A stretch of 64,000 nucleotides of DNA. It comes from a bacterium. GTDB taxonomy: Bacteria > Auribacterota > UBA3054. Every line of letters starts with the position of its first letter. The first letter of the stretch is position 1. The position numbers and the translations under genes are program-made. Of the stretch, positions 32,640 to 41,800 are shown one piece after another. The stretch is taken from the NCBI GenBank assembly GCA_017557885.1, contig JAFYXV010000011.1, positions 1 to 64,000 of the forward strand, read 5' to 3'. The notes beneath the pieces are model-generated. The model did no database searches, was not told the origin of the DNA, and was given only the letters and a program-made list of their open reading frames with translations.

Positions 32640-33500
32640 CACTACCCGAAAGCCGTAGAGGGCGCTGGCGTTGCCGGAACAGTTGCCGTCGCGGCGAGCA
32701 GAGCGGCAGTTACCCGCGCAGCTGCGCCAGCAGCCGCCCCGGAATACGCGGATCCCTGTATTCCCGGCTAAGCACCACTCCCACACGTTGCCGTGCATGT
32801 CGTAAAGGCCCCAGGAATTCGGACGATATGAGCCCACGGCCGTCGGGCCTTTGCTTTTCCAAAGATCAAGTCCCCCGTTTCCGGCATAAAGGCCGAGAAT
32901 GTCCAAATTACTGTCCGTATCGATGCTTGCTAAATTCGTCCCATTGTTCAGCGCTGTAACCGTTCCGGCTCTGCAGGCATATTCCCACTGTTCTTCTGTG
33001 GGAAGATCAAAATTCATTTTTAGTTTTGCGCGCAGTTTGCCAAGAAAAGAATAATCATCCACATCGTCGTTAGCAGGCCAAGCGGCGCCTTTTTCCCTGC
33101 CCCTGATGTCAAGGAAAGAAACATTCTGCACTGGTTTTGTATCGCCCACAAATTCGGACGGATCACACCCTGTGATAAGCTGATACTGCTTTTGCGTGAT
33201 TTCAAAAACGCCTATGTAAAAAGGCTTGTCAATTGTTACCTCATGACTGTTTTCATTGTTAAATCTTCCCAATTCATTGGTTGGGCTTCCCATGACGAAT
33301 GTTCCGGCTTCGATCCTTCTTAAGACCAGCTTTGTGGTCTTATAATCATCCGACCATCCACCCGAAGGTTCAACATCAATATAACTCACCTCACCGCTGG
33401 AAAGATCTATCGCCATATATTTAGATTTGTTCTCAGCAAATCCTGTCAAGAACACCGAGACAACAACCGCAGCGCAAGCAAAAAGAAAAAACTTTTTCAT
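32634..33500 (-). CDS. Secreted FGE/C-type-lectin-fold protein with DGR-like variable C-terminus
   Basis: A 288-aa exported protein: signal peptide (to about residue 22), short N-terminal extension, then an FGE-sulfatase/SUMF1-type domain (about 60-288) with AGTFVMGSP, YIGVFEITQKQYQ, LPTEEQWEYACRAG, GLYDMHGNVWEWC, and the end RVFRGGCW ... YGFRVVL. This fold, C-type lectin, is the commonest scaffold of DGR target proteins. Residues 257-285 consist largely of codons ending in C or T with bases varied at positions 1-2, as A-to-N mutagenesis of AAC codons produces. A binding protein with a diversified ligand surface is inferred, not an enzyme. It overlaps the upstream acetylesterase by 4 nt. Confidence 0.8.
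   Translation of the reverse strand: MKKFFLFACAAVVVSVFLTGFAENKSKYMAIDLSSGEVSYIDVEPSGGWSDDYKTTKLVLRRIEAGTFVMGSPTNELGRFNNENSHEVTIDKPFYIGVFEITQKQYQLITGCDPSEFVGDTKPVQNVSFLDIRGREKGAAWPANDDVDDYSFLGKLRAKLKMNFDLPTEEQWEYACRAGTVTALNNGTNLASIDTDSNLDILGLYAGNGGLDLWKSKGPTAVGSYRPNSWGLYDMHGNVWEWCLAGNTGIRVFRGGCWRSCAGNCRSARRDGNCSGNASALYGFRVVL
32646..32740 (-). other. Putative DGR variable region
   Basis: This codes for residues 254-285. At positions expected to vary, the codons are TGC, CGC, AGC, TGC, GGT, AAC, TGC, CGC, GAC, GGC, AAC, TGT, TCC, GGC, AAC, GCC, AGC, GCC, CTC and TAC: mostly NNC, and AAC itself is present four times. The framework WxxxxxNCRSAxR and YGFRV is conserved. This is the footprint of adenine-specific mutagenic homing. 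The template repeat and reverse transcriptase are not in the window, so they would have to act from elsewhere. Confidence 0.6.
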
Positions 33501-34987
33501 TTTTCGTTGATGATCTCGAAGGGCGGGAGCGGGAGGTTGGAGTCTTCGGAGAAGACGGAGCCGGTGTAGGGCGGCTGGGCGAGGTAGCGGAGGCTTTGGG
33601 GTTCCTTGACTTCCGGGGAGGAGACCACTAGCTGAGTTCCCCTTAAGTGGGTGTCGTCGAAGGTTTCGTTCAGAACTTTGGCCGGATGGAACTCTCCGTC
33701 CGGGCCGGCTATTTCAAAACCCTGGGGTTCGGAGCGGTCGTCGTTGTAGTAGTACCAGTTGTGGTTGTCGAAACTGAGGATGAATTTGTCGCCCTCTATG
33801 GTGTAGCCGGTTAATTTCGGGTTGTCGCAGATGATGTCATTGTAGCCGTAGTCGTTTTTAAGAGCGTGGAGAGCCAGTCTTCTGGAGACGATCTCTTTTT
33901 TGTTGGGATGTACGTCGTAGAAATTGCCGACGTCGGCGGTGGAAACAAAACCGGCATTCTTTTCGTTCTGCGCGAACTTGTGCTGGGCGAGGCGGAGCCT
34001 GTAGTACTGGTCGTCGAAGGGAGCGAGCTCCACGAAATAAATCTTGAGGTTCGGGTTCTGGAATTCTTTTGACCAGCCGTCGTACAATGCCTGCATCTTG
34101 TCGGCGTAGATCTCGTGTTCAAAGCTGTTCTGGCAGCCCTGGTACCAGATCATGCCCCTGGCGGCGTAGGGAGTGAAGGGATTTACCATGGCGTTCCAGA
34201 GAACGGTGGGCTGCTCATGGAACCAGGTGATGGCGCCCATGGCCATGGAGCCTTCCCACTTGTTGGTGACGGGATACTCGGCGAAAGCTTTGAGCGTAGG
34301 ATGATTCTCGTAGCCGGATCTCGGCGTCCAGGCGTCGATGTTGGTGCCGCCCCAGCTGGCGTCTATAATGCCGATGGGTATTTCAAGGCTGGCGTAGAGC
34401 TGAAGGGCGTAGTAGAAGGCGATGGCGGAGATGGTCTTCTTATCAGGGCTTTCGTCGTGGCATTCCGTCAGACCTTCTTTGGTGAAGGAACGCCACTTGG
34501 CGTTGATCGCCTTTTGGGGCTGGACGTTCCAGGCTCTGTGGGGCTTTATGAAGCGGATCTTGTCGTTCCTCATGATGGAGATCATCATCTTGCCGTAAGC
34601 GTCTCTGTAGCGCACACCCTGGTCCCACAGGGGGCACTCCATGTTGGATTGTCCGCTAGCCAGCCAGACTTCGCCGACTAGGATGTCATTGATTTCAACT
34701 TTCTCTCCGCTGTCAAGGGAGGTGACGGTCAGAGTTTGCCCCTCCTTGCTGGCTGTAAGGGGGGCGAGCTTGGCGGTCCAGTTGCCGTCGTAGTCGGCTT
34801 CCGCTTTGACAGTTTGTCCGGCGAATTCAACTTTCAGTTTTTCCTTGGTGCCGGCGGTGCCCCAAACGGGGACTGGCATTTCGCGCTGGAGGATGGCGTG
34901 ATCCTGGAAGGGCGTACCGAGTTTGATCTCAGCCGAGGCTTGGAAGGCTAAGAGGGCGGCAATTGAGAGAATGATGATTTGCTTCAT
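33497..34987 (-). CDS. Secreted sialate O-acetylesterase-like protein, second copy
   Basis: A 496-aa paralogue of the esterase at 28997-31132, lacking its C-terminal 200-aa domain. Signal peptide (AALLAFQASA), N-terminal beta domain, SGNH catalytic domain with LASGQSNMEC, DASWGGTNIDAWTP, WYQGCQN and GNFYDVHPNKKE. As in the first copy, Cys replaces the usual Glu in WYQGE. It is expected to remove O-acetyl groups from glycans before glycosidases act. It starts 3 nt after the alpha-galactosidase stop with AAAAAGGAA as SD, and ends overlapping the FGE-fold gene. Confidence 0.87.
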   Translation of the reverse strand: MKQIIILSIAALLAFQASAEIKLGTPFQDHAILQREMPVPVWGTAGTKEKLKVEFAGQTVKAEADYDGNWTAKLAPLTASKEGQTLTVTSLDSGEKVEINDILVGEVWLASGQSNMECPLWDQGVRYRDAYGKMMISIMRNDKIRFIKPHRAWNVQPQKAINAKWRSFTKEGLTECHDESPDKKTISAIAFYYALQLYASLEIPIGIIDASWGGTNIDAWTPRSGYENHPTLKAFAEYPVTNKWEGSMAMGAITWFHEQPTVLWNAMVNPFTPYAARGMIWYQGCQNSFEHEIYADKMQALYDGWSKEFQNPNLKIYFVELAPFDDQYYRLRLAQHKFAQNEKNAGFVSTADVGNFYDVHPNKKEIVSRRLALHALKNDYGYNDIICDNPKLTGYTIEGDKFILSFDNHNWYYYNDDRSEPQGFEIAGPDGEFHPAKVLNETFDDTHLRGTQLVVSSPEVKEPQSLRYLAQPPYTGSVFSEDSNLPLPPFEIINEK

Positions 34988-34990
34988 TTT

Positions 34991-37063
34991 TTATTCCTTT
35001 TTGTTTTTAGGGCAGTCGGGGCACTGGATCTCGCTTTCTTCTTCGCTTTCGGGATCCGGCTTGACGTTCCTGATGTCGGTTAAGCCTTCTTTGAGTTTTC
35101 CGCCCTGTTTGGGGAAGAACCTGACGAGCTGGGTGGCGTGGCTGGGAACTTCGCAGGAATAGGTCTTGGAGAAGATGCCGATGTCCTGCTGGCGCCAGAG
35201 GTCCCTGGCGAGCCAGTGGCCAGTGAGGCCGAGGCTTTCAAGGTTGGCGACTATGGTCTGTTTGGAAGGTCTCTTGGACTTGTTGAAGAAAGCCATGACG
35301 ATGGAGCCGTCGGACATGGGCTTGGCCCAGATCTCGCTCGTTTCGTCCTCTCTTATCCTGGCGGCCTGGGCGCCCAGTTCGTCCTGGTTCACTTCGATGA
35401 CTTCGTCGTTGGTCAAAAGGCTCAGGGTAAATTCGTCAAGGTCCGTGAGATCGCAGCCTATCAGCAAAGGCGAGCAGAGGATGGCCCACAAGGACACGTG
35501 GGTGTATTGTTCATTAGGGGTAAGCCTGGTGGGATGGAGGTCGCCCCAGCCGACTTTGCCGACTATAAGCATGTCTGGGTCGTTCCAGGAATCGGGGCCG
35601 CCGTAGGTCCACAGAGGAACCTGCTTTTCCAATATCTCGAACATTTTGTCCCAGGTGTCCGTGATGTCGCCGGTGGTGCGCCAGCAGCTGCCCCAAACTT
35701 CGTTGCCCCAGGTGGAGACGTCGCCCCAGCCGTACTGGCAGAGGGAAAGGAGGATGTCGCGGTTCTGATTCTTGAGCGCTTTGCCCATCACCGTGTAAGG
35801 CTTGGTCCAGTATTCTTTGCCCTGACCGGTGGCGACTCTGGAATAGGAGCACCAGTCGTACTTTAAGTAATCGTAGCCCCAGTCGGCGTAGGTCTTGGCG
35901 TCCTGCTCTTCGTGCTCCCAGCTACCAACGCAGCAGCCGCAGGTCTCTGGCCCGGGCGAGGAATAGAGGCCGATGCGCAAGCCTTTGGCATGGACAAAGT
36001 CCGCCAGGCCTTTCATGTCGGGGAAGCGCTTGTTGGGAGCGATGGTGCCGTCAGGCATTCTTTCCGGGCCCATCAGGGTGTCGTCGTGTTTTTCCCTGGG
36101 GCGGTTCTGCCAGAAGTCGTCGATGTTGATGTAGTTCCAGCCGTGGTCGGCCAGGCCGGAATTTACCATGGCTTCCGCAGCTTTTTCAATATCCTTTTGG
36201 GAGACTTTGGCGGCGAAGCAGTTCCAGCTGTTCCAGCCCATGGGCGGAGTCAGGGCGATCTTGTCCCCCACCACGAGCTTCAAAGTTCTTTTCGTTTCGC
36301 CGAGTTTGTTCTTGGCGGTGAAAGTTATTTCGTAGGTGCCCTCTTTCTTGACGCTGCCGGTCAGAATGCCGGTCTCTTTGTCAAAGCTCGTTCCTTCGGG
36401 AAGATTCTCAGCCTTGAACTCCATGGGGCGTTCGCCGGAAACTGGCAGACGGTAGATGATGGGGTGATCCGGACCTACGCCGAAAACTTTCGGGCCGTTG
36501 ATGCGCGGTGTTTTCAGGATCTTGGGGGAAAGAATGCCGAGCTGCTCGACGGCGTTCTGCACAGGCTCGATCGTAGCTCCATCCTCTGCTGTGAAGAAAG
36601 CCTGGCACCAGTCGGCGTGGTCGCACTCCTCGCCGTCGATCTTGTCTATCTCAAGCTCGAATTTTGTGGCGCCCTTGAGGTCGGCTTTCAAAGTAATGGG
36701 GCCCCTGTTTTCGTATTTGTCGCCGAGCTTCGGAGATTCCGCCACCAGTTTGTCGTCGGCGTAAACTCTGAAGATCACGTCTCCCTCTTTCTCGGCGTCG
36801 TCGTCCAAGCCGACCACCGCTTCGAAGGAAAGAACCTTGCCGTCAAGCTTAAAGCAGCCTTCGCCGGGGGAATGGGAGCCGACGCCCCTTTCGTAAACTT
36901 TGCCTTTTATAGTTAAGGGATTGCCGTCCACGCTGCGGTTCTTGGTGGCGCTCTTCCAATTCTGCCTTATGTGACCAAGCGGCAGAGTATCGAGCCAGAT
37001 GTTGGTCTCGGCCAGGACGCCGAGCGCGGCGAAAAGACTAAGTGCGAGGCAAAGTTTCTTCAT
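34991..37063 (-). CDS. Secreted NPCBM - GH27 alpha-galactosidase
   Basis: A 690-aa exported glycosidase. Signal peptide 1-18; an NPCBM carbohydrate-binding domain (about 20-165: GHIRQNWKSATKNRSVDGNP, RGVGSHSPG); an Ig-like putative binding domain (185-265); the GH27 TIM barrel (270-560) with PPMGWNSWNCF, YINIDDFW, nucleophile region YLKYDWCSY, acid/base region CWRTTGDI and DPDMLIVG; a C-terminal beta domain; and an acidic tail ending CPDCPKNKK. It releases alpha-linked galactose from galactomannan, raffinose-type sugars or host glycans. Together with the esterases on both sides it forms a small glycan-degradation cluster. Confidence 0.92.
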   Translation of the reverse strand: MKKLCLALSLFAALGVLAETNIWLDTLPLGHIRQNWKSATKNRSVDGNPLTIKGKVYERGVGSHSPGEGCFKLDGKVLSFEAVVGLDDDAEKEGDVIFRVYADDKLVAESPKLGDKYENRGPITLKADLKGATKFELEIDKIDGEECDHADWCQAFFTAEDGATIEPVQNAVEQLGILSPKILKTPRINGPKVFGVGPDHPIIYRLPVSGERPMEFKAENLPEGTSFDKETGILTGSVKKEGTYEITFTAKNKLGETKRTLKLVVGDKIALTPPMGWNSWNCFAAKVSQKDIEKAAEAMVNSGLADHGWNYINIDDFWQNRPREKHDDTLMGPERMPDGTIAPNKRFPDMKGLADFVHAKGLRIGLYSSPGPETCGCCVGSWEHEEQDAKTYADWGYDYLKYDWCSYSRVATGQGKEYWTKPYTVMGKALKNQNRDILLSLCQYGWGDVSTWGNEVWGSCWRTTGDITDTWDKMFEILEKQVPLWTYGGPDSWNDPDMLIVGKVGWGDLHPTRLTPNEQYTHVSLWAILCSPLLIGCDLTDLDEFTLSLLTNDEVIEVNQDELGAQAARIREDETSEIWAKPMSDGSIVMAFFNKSKRPSKQTIVANLESLGLTGHWLARDLWRQQDIGIFSKTYSCEVPSHATQLVRFFPKQGGKLKEGLTDIRNVKPDPESEEESEIQCPDCPKNKKE

Positions 37064-37073
37064 GTATTTCTCC

Positions 37074-38843
37074 TTATTTGTTAAAGCCTTTCTGGTTCAT
37101 GAATTCCCAGATGCGGTCCATAAAATTGTAACTGCCGGTTTGGGGGGCGGCCTTGGCCTGGAAGCAGTGGTTTCTCGTGGCGAAGGTGTGCAATTCGGAC
37201 TGAATGCCCATGCGGCGCATCTGCTCCCAAACTTTCACGGAGTTCATGGAACTCCAGCCGTCGGAGTCGCCGTGCAGGAATAAAACGGGAGGCGTGGCCC
37301 GGTCGAAGGCGAATTCTTTCACGATCCTGACATCGTCGCCGTTGCCGTCTCCGTTGTTGTTCCTGTCGATCTGGTCCGTTATGCAGTAAGCCGGGTAAAT
37401 AGCCACGCCCCACTGGACGCTGCAGGAATAGTTGTCGGTTTCGTCGATGGGCCAGTAGGCGTGGGACATCGAGTTGAGGCAGCCCATCAAAGTCAAATGT
37501 CCGCCGGCGGAGCAGCCCATGACGCCGATCATATTTGGATCAAGGCCGTATTCCGGAGCTTTTTTTCTGACGATCCTTACCGCGCGCTGCAGATCCTGCC
37601 AGGCGGAGATGTGCTTAGCCAAGGGAGGAAGCGGCCTGGGCTCGCGGTGCTTCAAGGTTACCACCGTCATGCCCTTCTCGTTCAGGTAGCGTCTGACAGG
37701 CGCCGCTTCAAAACCGTTGGGGTCGTTCCCGTAATAGCCGCCGCCGGAATAGACGATCTGGATGGACTTGGTCTTCCTCTCCTTGGGGAAGTGCCATTCG
37801 ATGTAAGGCCTCACGGTCTGATTCGTCTGAACGTCCGGCATCGCGCCCTCCGGCCAGATCTCTTCTTTTAGATATTCGCCCCTGGCATCGTCGGAGGCGA
37901 AGCGGTCCATAAGCTTTTTCTCTTTGCCCAACCTTCCGTCAAAATTCATCTGGCGCAGGAATTCCTCCGCCCGCTCAAACCAGGTGTCGTAGGGGGCGCC
38001 TTCGCAGGCCTTGGTCCCCCACTTGCCCATGAAGCCGTGGCTGCGGTCGGCGAAGAGGTGGAGTTCCGCGGGAACATGGAGTTTTCTCAAGGCCCGGTAG
38101 ATCTCCGTGGAGCCGTTGGGGGAATATAAGTCCGTGCCGCCGTGGAAAAGGCACATAGGACAGCTCCTGGCGTCGAATTTGAAGGCTTTCGTCAGCTGGA
38201 CGTCTATGGAGTTGCCGTCCCTGGTATTCGGCCCTTCCAGGCCGTCTGAGAGCGCGTAGGCCGTATAGATTGGTATGGCCCAGTTGATGTGGCAGGGCGT
38301 TTGGTCAAGCTCGTCAATAGGTTCGTAGGCGGGAGTTAGGCTGCTGACGCCCAACATGACCGTCAAGTGCGAACCGGCGGAGAAACCCAAAGCGCCGATG
38401 TTCTCGGTAGAGTAGCCTCTTTTCTTCGCTTCGCTCCTGACGATCCTGACGGCGCGCTGCCCGTCCTCCCAGGCCGTCTGGTAAATGGGAAGGCCTTTGG
38501 GACGGGGCACGCGGTAAGCGAGGTTGACGCACTGGAAGCCCAGCTCCGTCATGCGTTTCGCAATGGCGTCGATCCAGGGCATGTCGCAGCGGCACTCGTA
38601 GGCGCCGCCGGAGATGAGGATGAGGCAGCCCTTGGCGGGATTGGGTTTTTCAGGCGCGGCGTACCACTCCAGGCTCGGCGTCTCGCTTTTCACCTGATGC
38701 TCCTGAAGATCGGGCATCTTGCCTTCCGGCCAGAGAGGCGTGGTCTCGCAGTTTTCGGGGAGAGCGAAAAGCGTTTGCGCCAAAAGACAAAAGAGCGCCG
38801 TCATATTCAGTGCGGCGTTTCTGATAATGAAAAAATTATTCAT
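37074..38843 (-). CDS. Secreted tandem alpha/beta-hydrolase (double acetyl esterase)
   Basis: A 589-aa protein made of two homologous esterase domains of about 280 aa. Domain 1 (about 35-300): ISGGAYECR oxyanion region, GFSAGSH nucleophile elbow, FHGGTDLYS acid and RSHGF histidine. Domain 2 (about 320-589): YSGGGYYG, GCSAGGH, LHGDSDGWS and RNHCF. Both triads look complete. Each domain begins with the same linker (PLWPEGKMPDLQ, EIWPEGAMPDVQ). An N-terminal hydrophobic stretch (NMTALFCLLAQTLFALPE) is the likely signal peptide. It resembles xylan or pectin acetyl esterases of the BD-FAE/Axe type. SD AAGGAAAGG; 9 nt after polC. Confidence 0.87.
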   Translation of the reverse strand: MNNFFIIRNAALNMTALFCLLAQTLFALPENCETTPLWPEGKMPDLQEHQVKSETPSLEWYAAPEKPNPAKGCLILISGGAYECRCDMPWIDAIAKRMTELGFQCVNLAYRVPRPKGLPIYQTAWEDGQRAVRIVRSEAKKRGYSTENIGALGFSAGSHLTVMLGVSSLTPAYEPIDELDQTPCHINWAIPIYTAYALSDGLEGPNTRDGNSIDVQLTKAFKFDARSCPMCLFHGGTDLYSPNGSTEIYRALRKLHVPAELHLFADRSHGFMGKWGTKACEGAPYDTWFERAEEFLRQMNFDGRLGKEKKLMDRFASDDARGEYLKEEIWPEGAMPDVQTNQTVRPYIEWHFPKERKTKSIQIVYSGGGYYGNDPNGFEAAPVRRYLNEKGMTVVTLKHREPRPLPPLAKHISAWQDLQRAVRIVRKKAPEYGLDPNMIGVMGCSAGGHLTLMGCLNSMSHAYWPIDETDNYSCSVQWGVAIYPAYCITDQIDRNNNGDGNGDDVRIVKEFAFDRATPPVLFLHGDSDGWSSMNSVKVWEQMRRMGIQSELHTFATRNHCFQAKAAPQTGSYNFMDRIWEFMNQKGFNK

Positions 38844-38852
38844 AGCCTTTCC

Positions 38853-41800
38853 TTAAAAAAGCGAGAGCTGGGTGTCTTCTTTTACGGCCTCGGTTGCCTC
38901 GTTCCGGACAACTTCCTGGATATCCTTTTCAACCTTTTCTTCCGCGGGAGGTTCTTTCCGGGTGGGTGTGAGCAGGTTCGGTTTGACATACACTTCCTGC
39001 TCCTCCTTGGCTTCCGGCGCCTTTTCCTCGGCTTTCTTCGAAACGCCTCCAGAGAACATCGAGAAGAAGTCCGTCTGGCTGCTCTCCGGCATGTCGCCCA
39101 AAAGTCCGTCGGCGCTCATGGCCGCCAAAAGCGTGCTGTTGCAGCCCACCAGGCGCTGGAACTCTTCCCTGTTAGAGAAGGTGCCGACCTCTTTCCTGGC
39201 TTTTACGATGGAAGCGGCGACCGCTTCGGAAAGCCCGGGGATGGAGTTGAGGGGAGGCAGGATCTTGCCGTCCACGATGAGGCACTTCGTCGGATGAGAT
39301 TTGTATATGTCCAGGGGCAGCATCTCGAAGCCGCGGGCGTACATTTCCTGGGCCAGTTCCAAAATTTCTATGGAGACCTGGTCGTTGGCGGTGGCGTCCT
39401 TGCCCTTGTTCCTCAAGGCGTAGAGTTCCTGCCTCACGGCCTTCAAGCCCTTGGAGACAAGCGTGCTGTTCAAGTGGTCGCGCTTGATGGAGAAATACGT
39501 GGCGTAGAAAGCCAGGGGGTAATGCACCTTGCAGTAGGCGATCCTGGCGGCGTTCAATACGTAAGCCACGGCGTGGGCCTTAGGGAACATGTATTTGATC
39601 TTCTTGCAGGAATCCACGTACCAGTCGGGGACTTTTACTTTCCCCATGGCCTCTTCGTCCTCAGGCTTCAGGCCTCTTCCTTTTCTGACGCTCTCCATGA
39701 TCTTGAAAGCGTGGAAGGGCTCCATGCCCTGCCCCTTGAGGTAGAGCATGATGTCGTCTCTGGTGCAGATGACGTCGCTAAGGGTTAGCTTCAAGTTGGT
39801 GATAAGCGCTTGCGCGTTGTCGAGCCAGACGTTCGTGCCGTGGGAAAGGCCGGATATCCTGATGAGGTCCTCGATGTTTTTCGGCTTGGCGTCCATGAGC
39901 ATGCCGCGGACGAAGTTCGTGCCGAATTCCGGAATGCCAAGCGTTCCCGTGTTGCTGTCGATGTCCTCGGGCTTGACCTTCAGCGCCTCGACGCCGGTGA
40001 AGAGGCTCAGCATGGGCTGGTCGTTCAGTTCCAGCGTAGTCACGTCGAAGCCGATGTAATCACTAAGCAGCTTGATCTGGGTGGGCACATCGTGTCCAAG
40101 AATATCCAGCTTCAATAGCTGCGATTCCATCTTGTGGTAATCGAAGTGCGTGATCTTGTTCTGGGCGTCTTTCTTGTCGGCGGGATACTGCACGGGACAG
40201 AAGTCCGTAATAAGTTCGCCCTTGGGAAGAATGATCATGCCGCCGGGATGCTGGCCGGTAGTCCTCTTCACGCCCACCAGCTGGAAAATAATGTACTCCT
40301 TCATGGCGGCCGGCATCTTCAGTCCGGTCTCCTCCAGGTATTTCATGACGAAGCCGTAAGCCGTCTTGCTCTGAAGAGTCGCGATAGTCCCGGCGCGGTA
40401 AACGTTCTCGATGCCGAAAAGCTTTTCCGTATAGCGGTGAGCCTGCGCCTGGTATTCGCCGGCGAAGTTAAGGTCGATATCCGGCGTCTTGTCACCCTTG
40501 TAGCCCACGAAGGTCTCGAAGGGAATGTCGAAGCCGAAGCGCTGCATCGTTTCGCCGCAGACAGGACACTTTCTCGCAGGCAGGTCGATGCCGATCTTCT
40601 GGGTTATGCCGTCCAGCGGCGCCGTCCTGGGTTCGCCCTCGTCGTCGTAGCCGACGAACTCCGTCTTGTGGCATTTCGGACAAACGTAGTGGGCCGGCAG
40701 ACTGTTCACTTCCGTGATACCGCTCAAAAACGCTACGAAGCTCGAGCCCACGCTGCCGCGGGACCCCACGATATAACCGTCGGAAAGCGATTTCTGCACC
40801 AGCATCTGGGCCAGCATGTAAAGGTCGGCGTAGTGGTTCTCGATAATTGAGCCGATCTCGCGCTCCAATCTCATCAAGGGGATCTTGTGGGGATTCTCGC
40901 CGTAAACGGCGTGCAGCTTGCCGTAGCAAAGTTCCCTCAGGCGCTGCTCCGCGTTCTCGACCTTCGGCGGATGGAAGCCGTCGGGAATAGGCTGGAGATC
41001 CTCAAGCATCGACGCGATCATATTGGGATTCGTGATGACGATCTCTTTGGCCTTCTCTTCGCCGAGATACGCGAACTCCTCCAGCATCTTGTCCGTGGAG
41101 CGGAAATACAAAGGCGATTCAGCCTCCTCGTCGTAACCCTGGCCGGCCTGCAATATCTTTCTGGCCAGCGCGTCCTTTTCGTCCAGGATATGCACGTCGC
41201 AGGTGGCGCAGACCGGTTTGCCGTATTTTTCTCCCAATTCGCAGACCTTTTTGTTCAGCCGGATAAGGTCGTCGTTGCTCTTTATTTTGGGATACTCTAC
41301 CTTGCTCTTCAAAAAGACGTTGTTGCCCAACGGCTGGATCTCGAAGTAATCGTAAAGTTTCTGGGCCTCCTCAAAGCGCTTCTCAAATTCTCCTTCCGGA
41401 ATGAGCCCCGCGTCTCCTTTCAAGACCAGGTCGAAAAGTTCGCCCGCCACGCAGGCGCCGCCGATCACCAAACCTTCCCGGTATTGCTCAAGAATATCCC
41501 TCGGAATGAGCGGATGAGAGTAGAAATATTCCGTGTGGGAAACGGATACCAGATCGTAGATGTTGTGCAGTCCCTTGCGGTTCTTGGCGTAAATGATGAT
41601 GTGGTAGGTGTTGGCCTTGATGTCGCTGGCTTCCTGCTTGCTCATGCCGCCGGAATTCTTGCTCTCCAAACGCTTTTTCAGTTCAGCGGAGGGAATGTTG
41701 ACAAGATAGCCTTCCACACCGAACAACAATCTGATGCCGCATTTCTTGGCCTGCTTGTAAGCGTCGGGATAGATGTGCACGTTGCCGTGGTCGGTCACGC

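Noticed and set aside
32634-33500. A working formylglycine-generating enzyme
   Set aside because: The C-terminal region that should hold the active-site cysteine pattern is instead replaced by variable NNC codons, there is no sulfatase nearby, and the protein is small and exported; a DGR-type binding protein explains it better.
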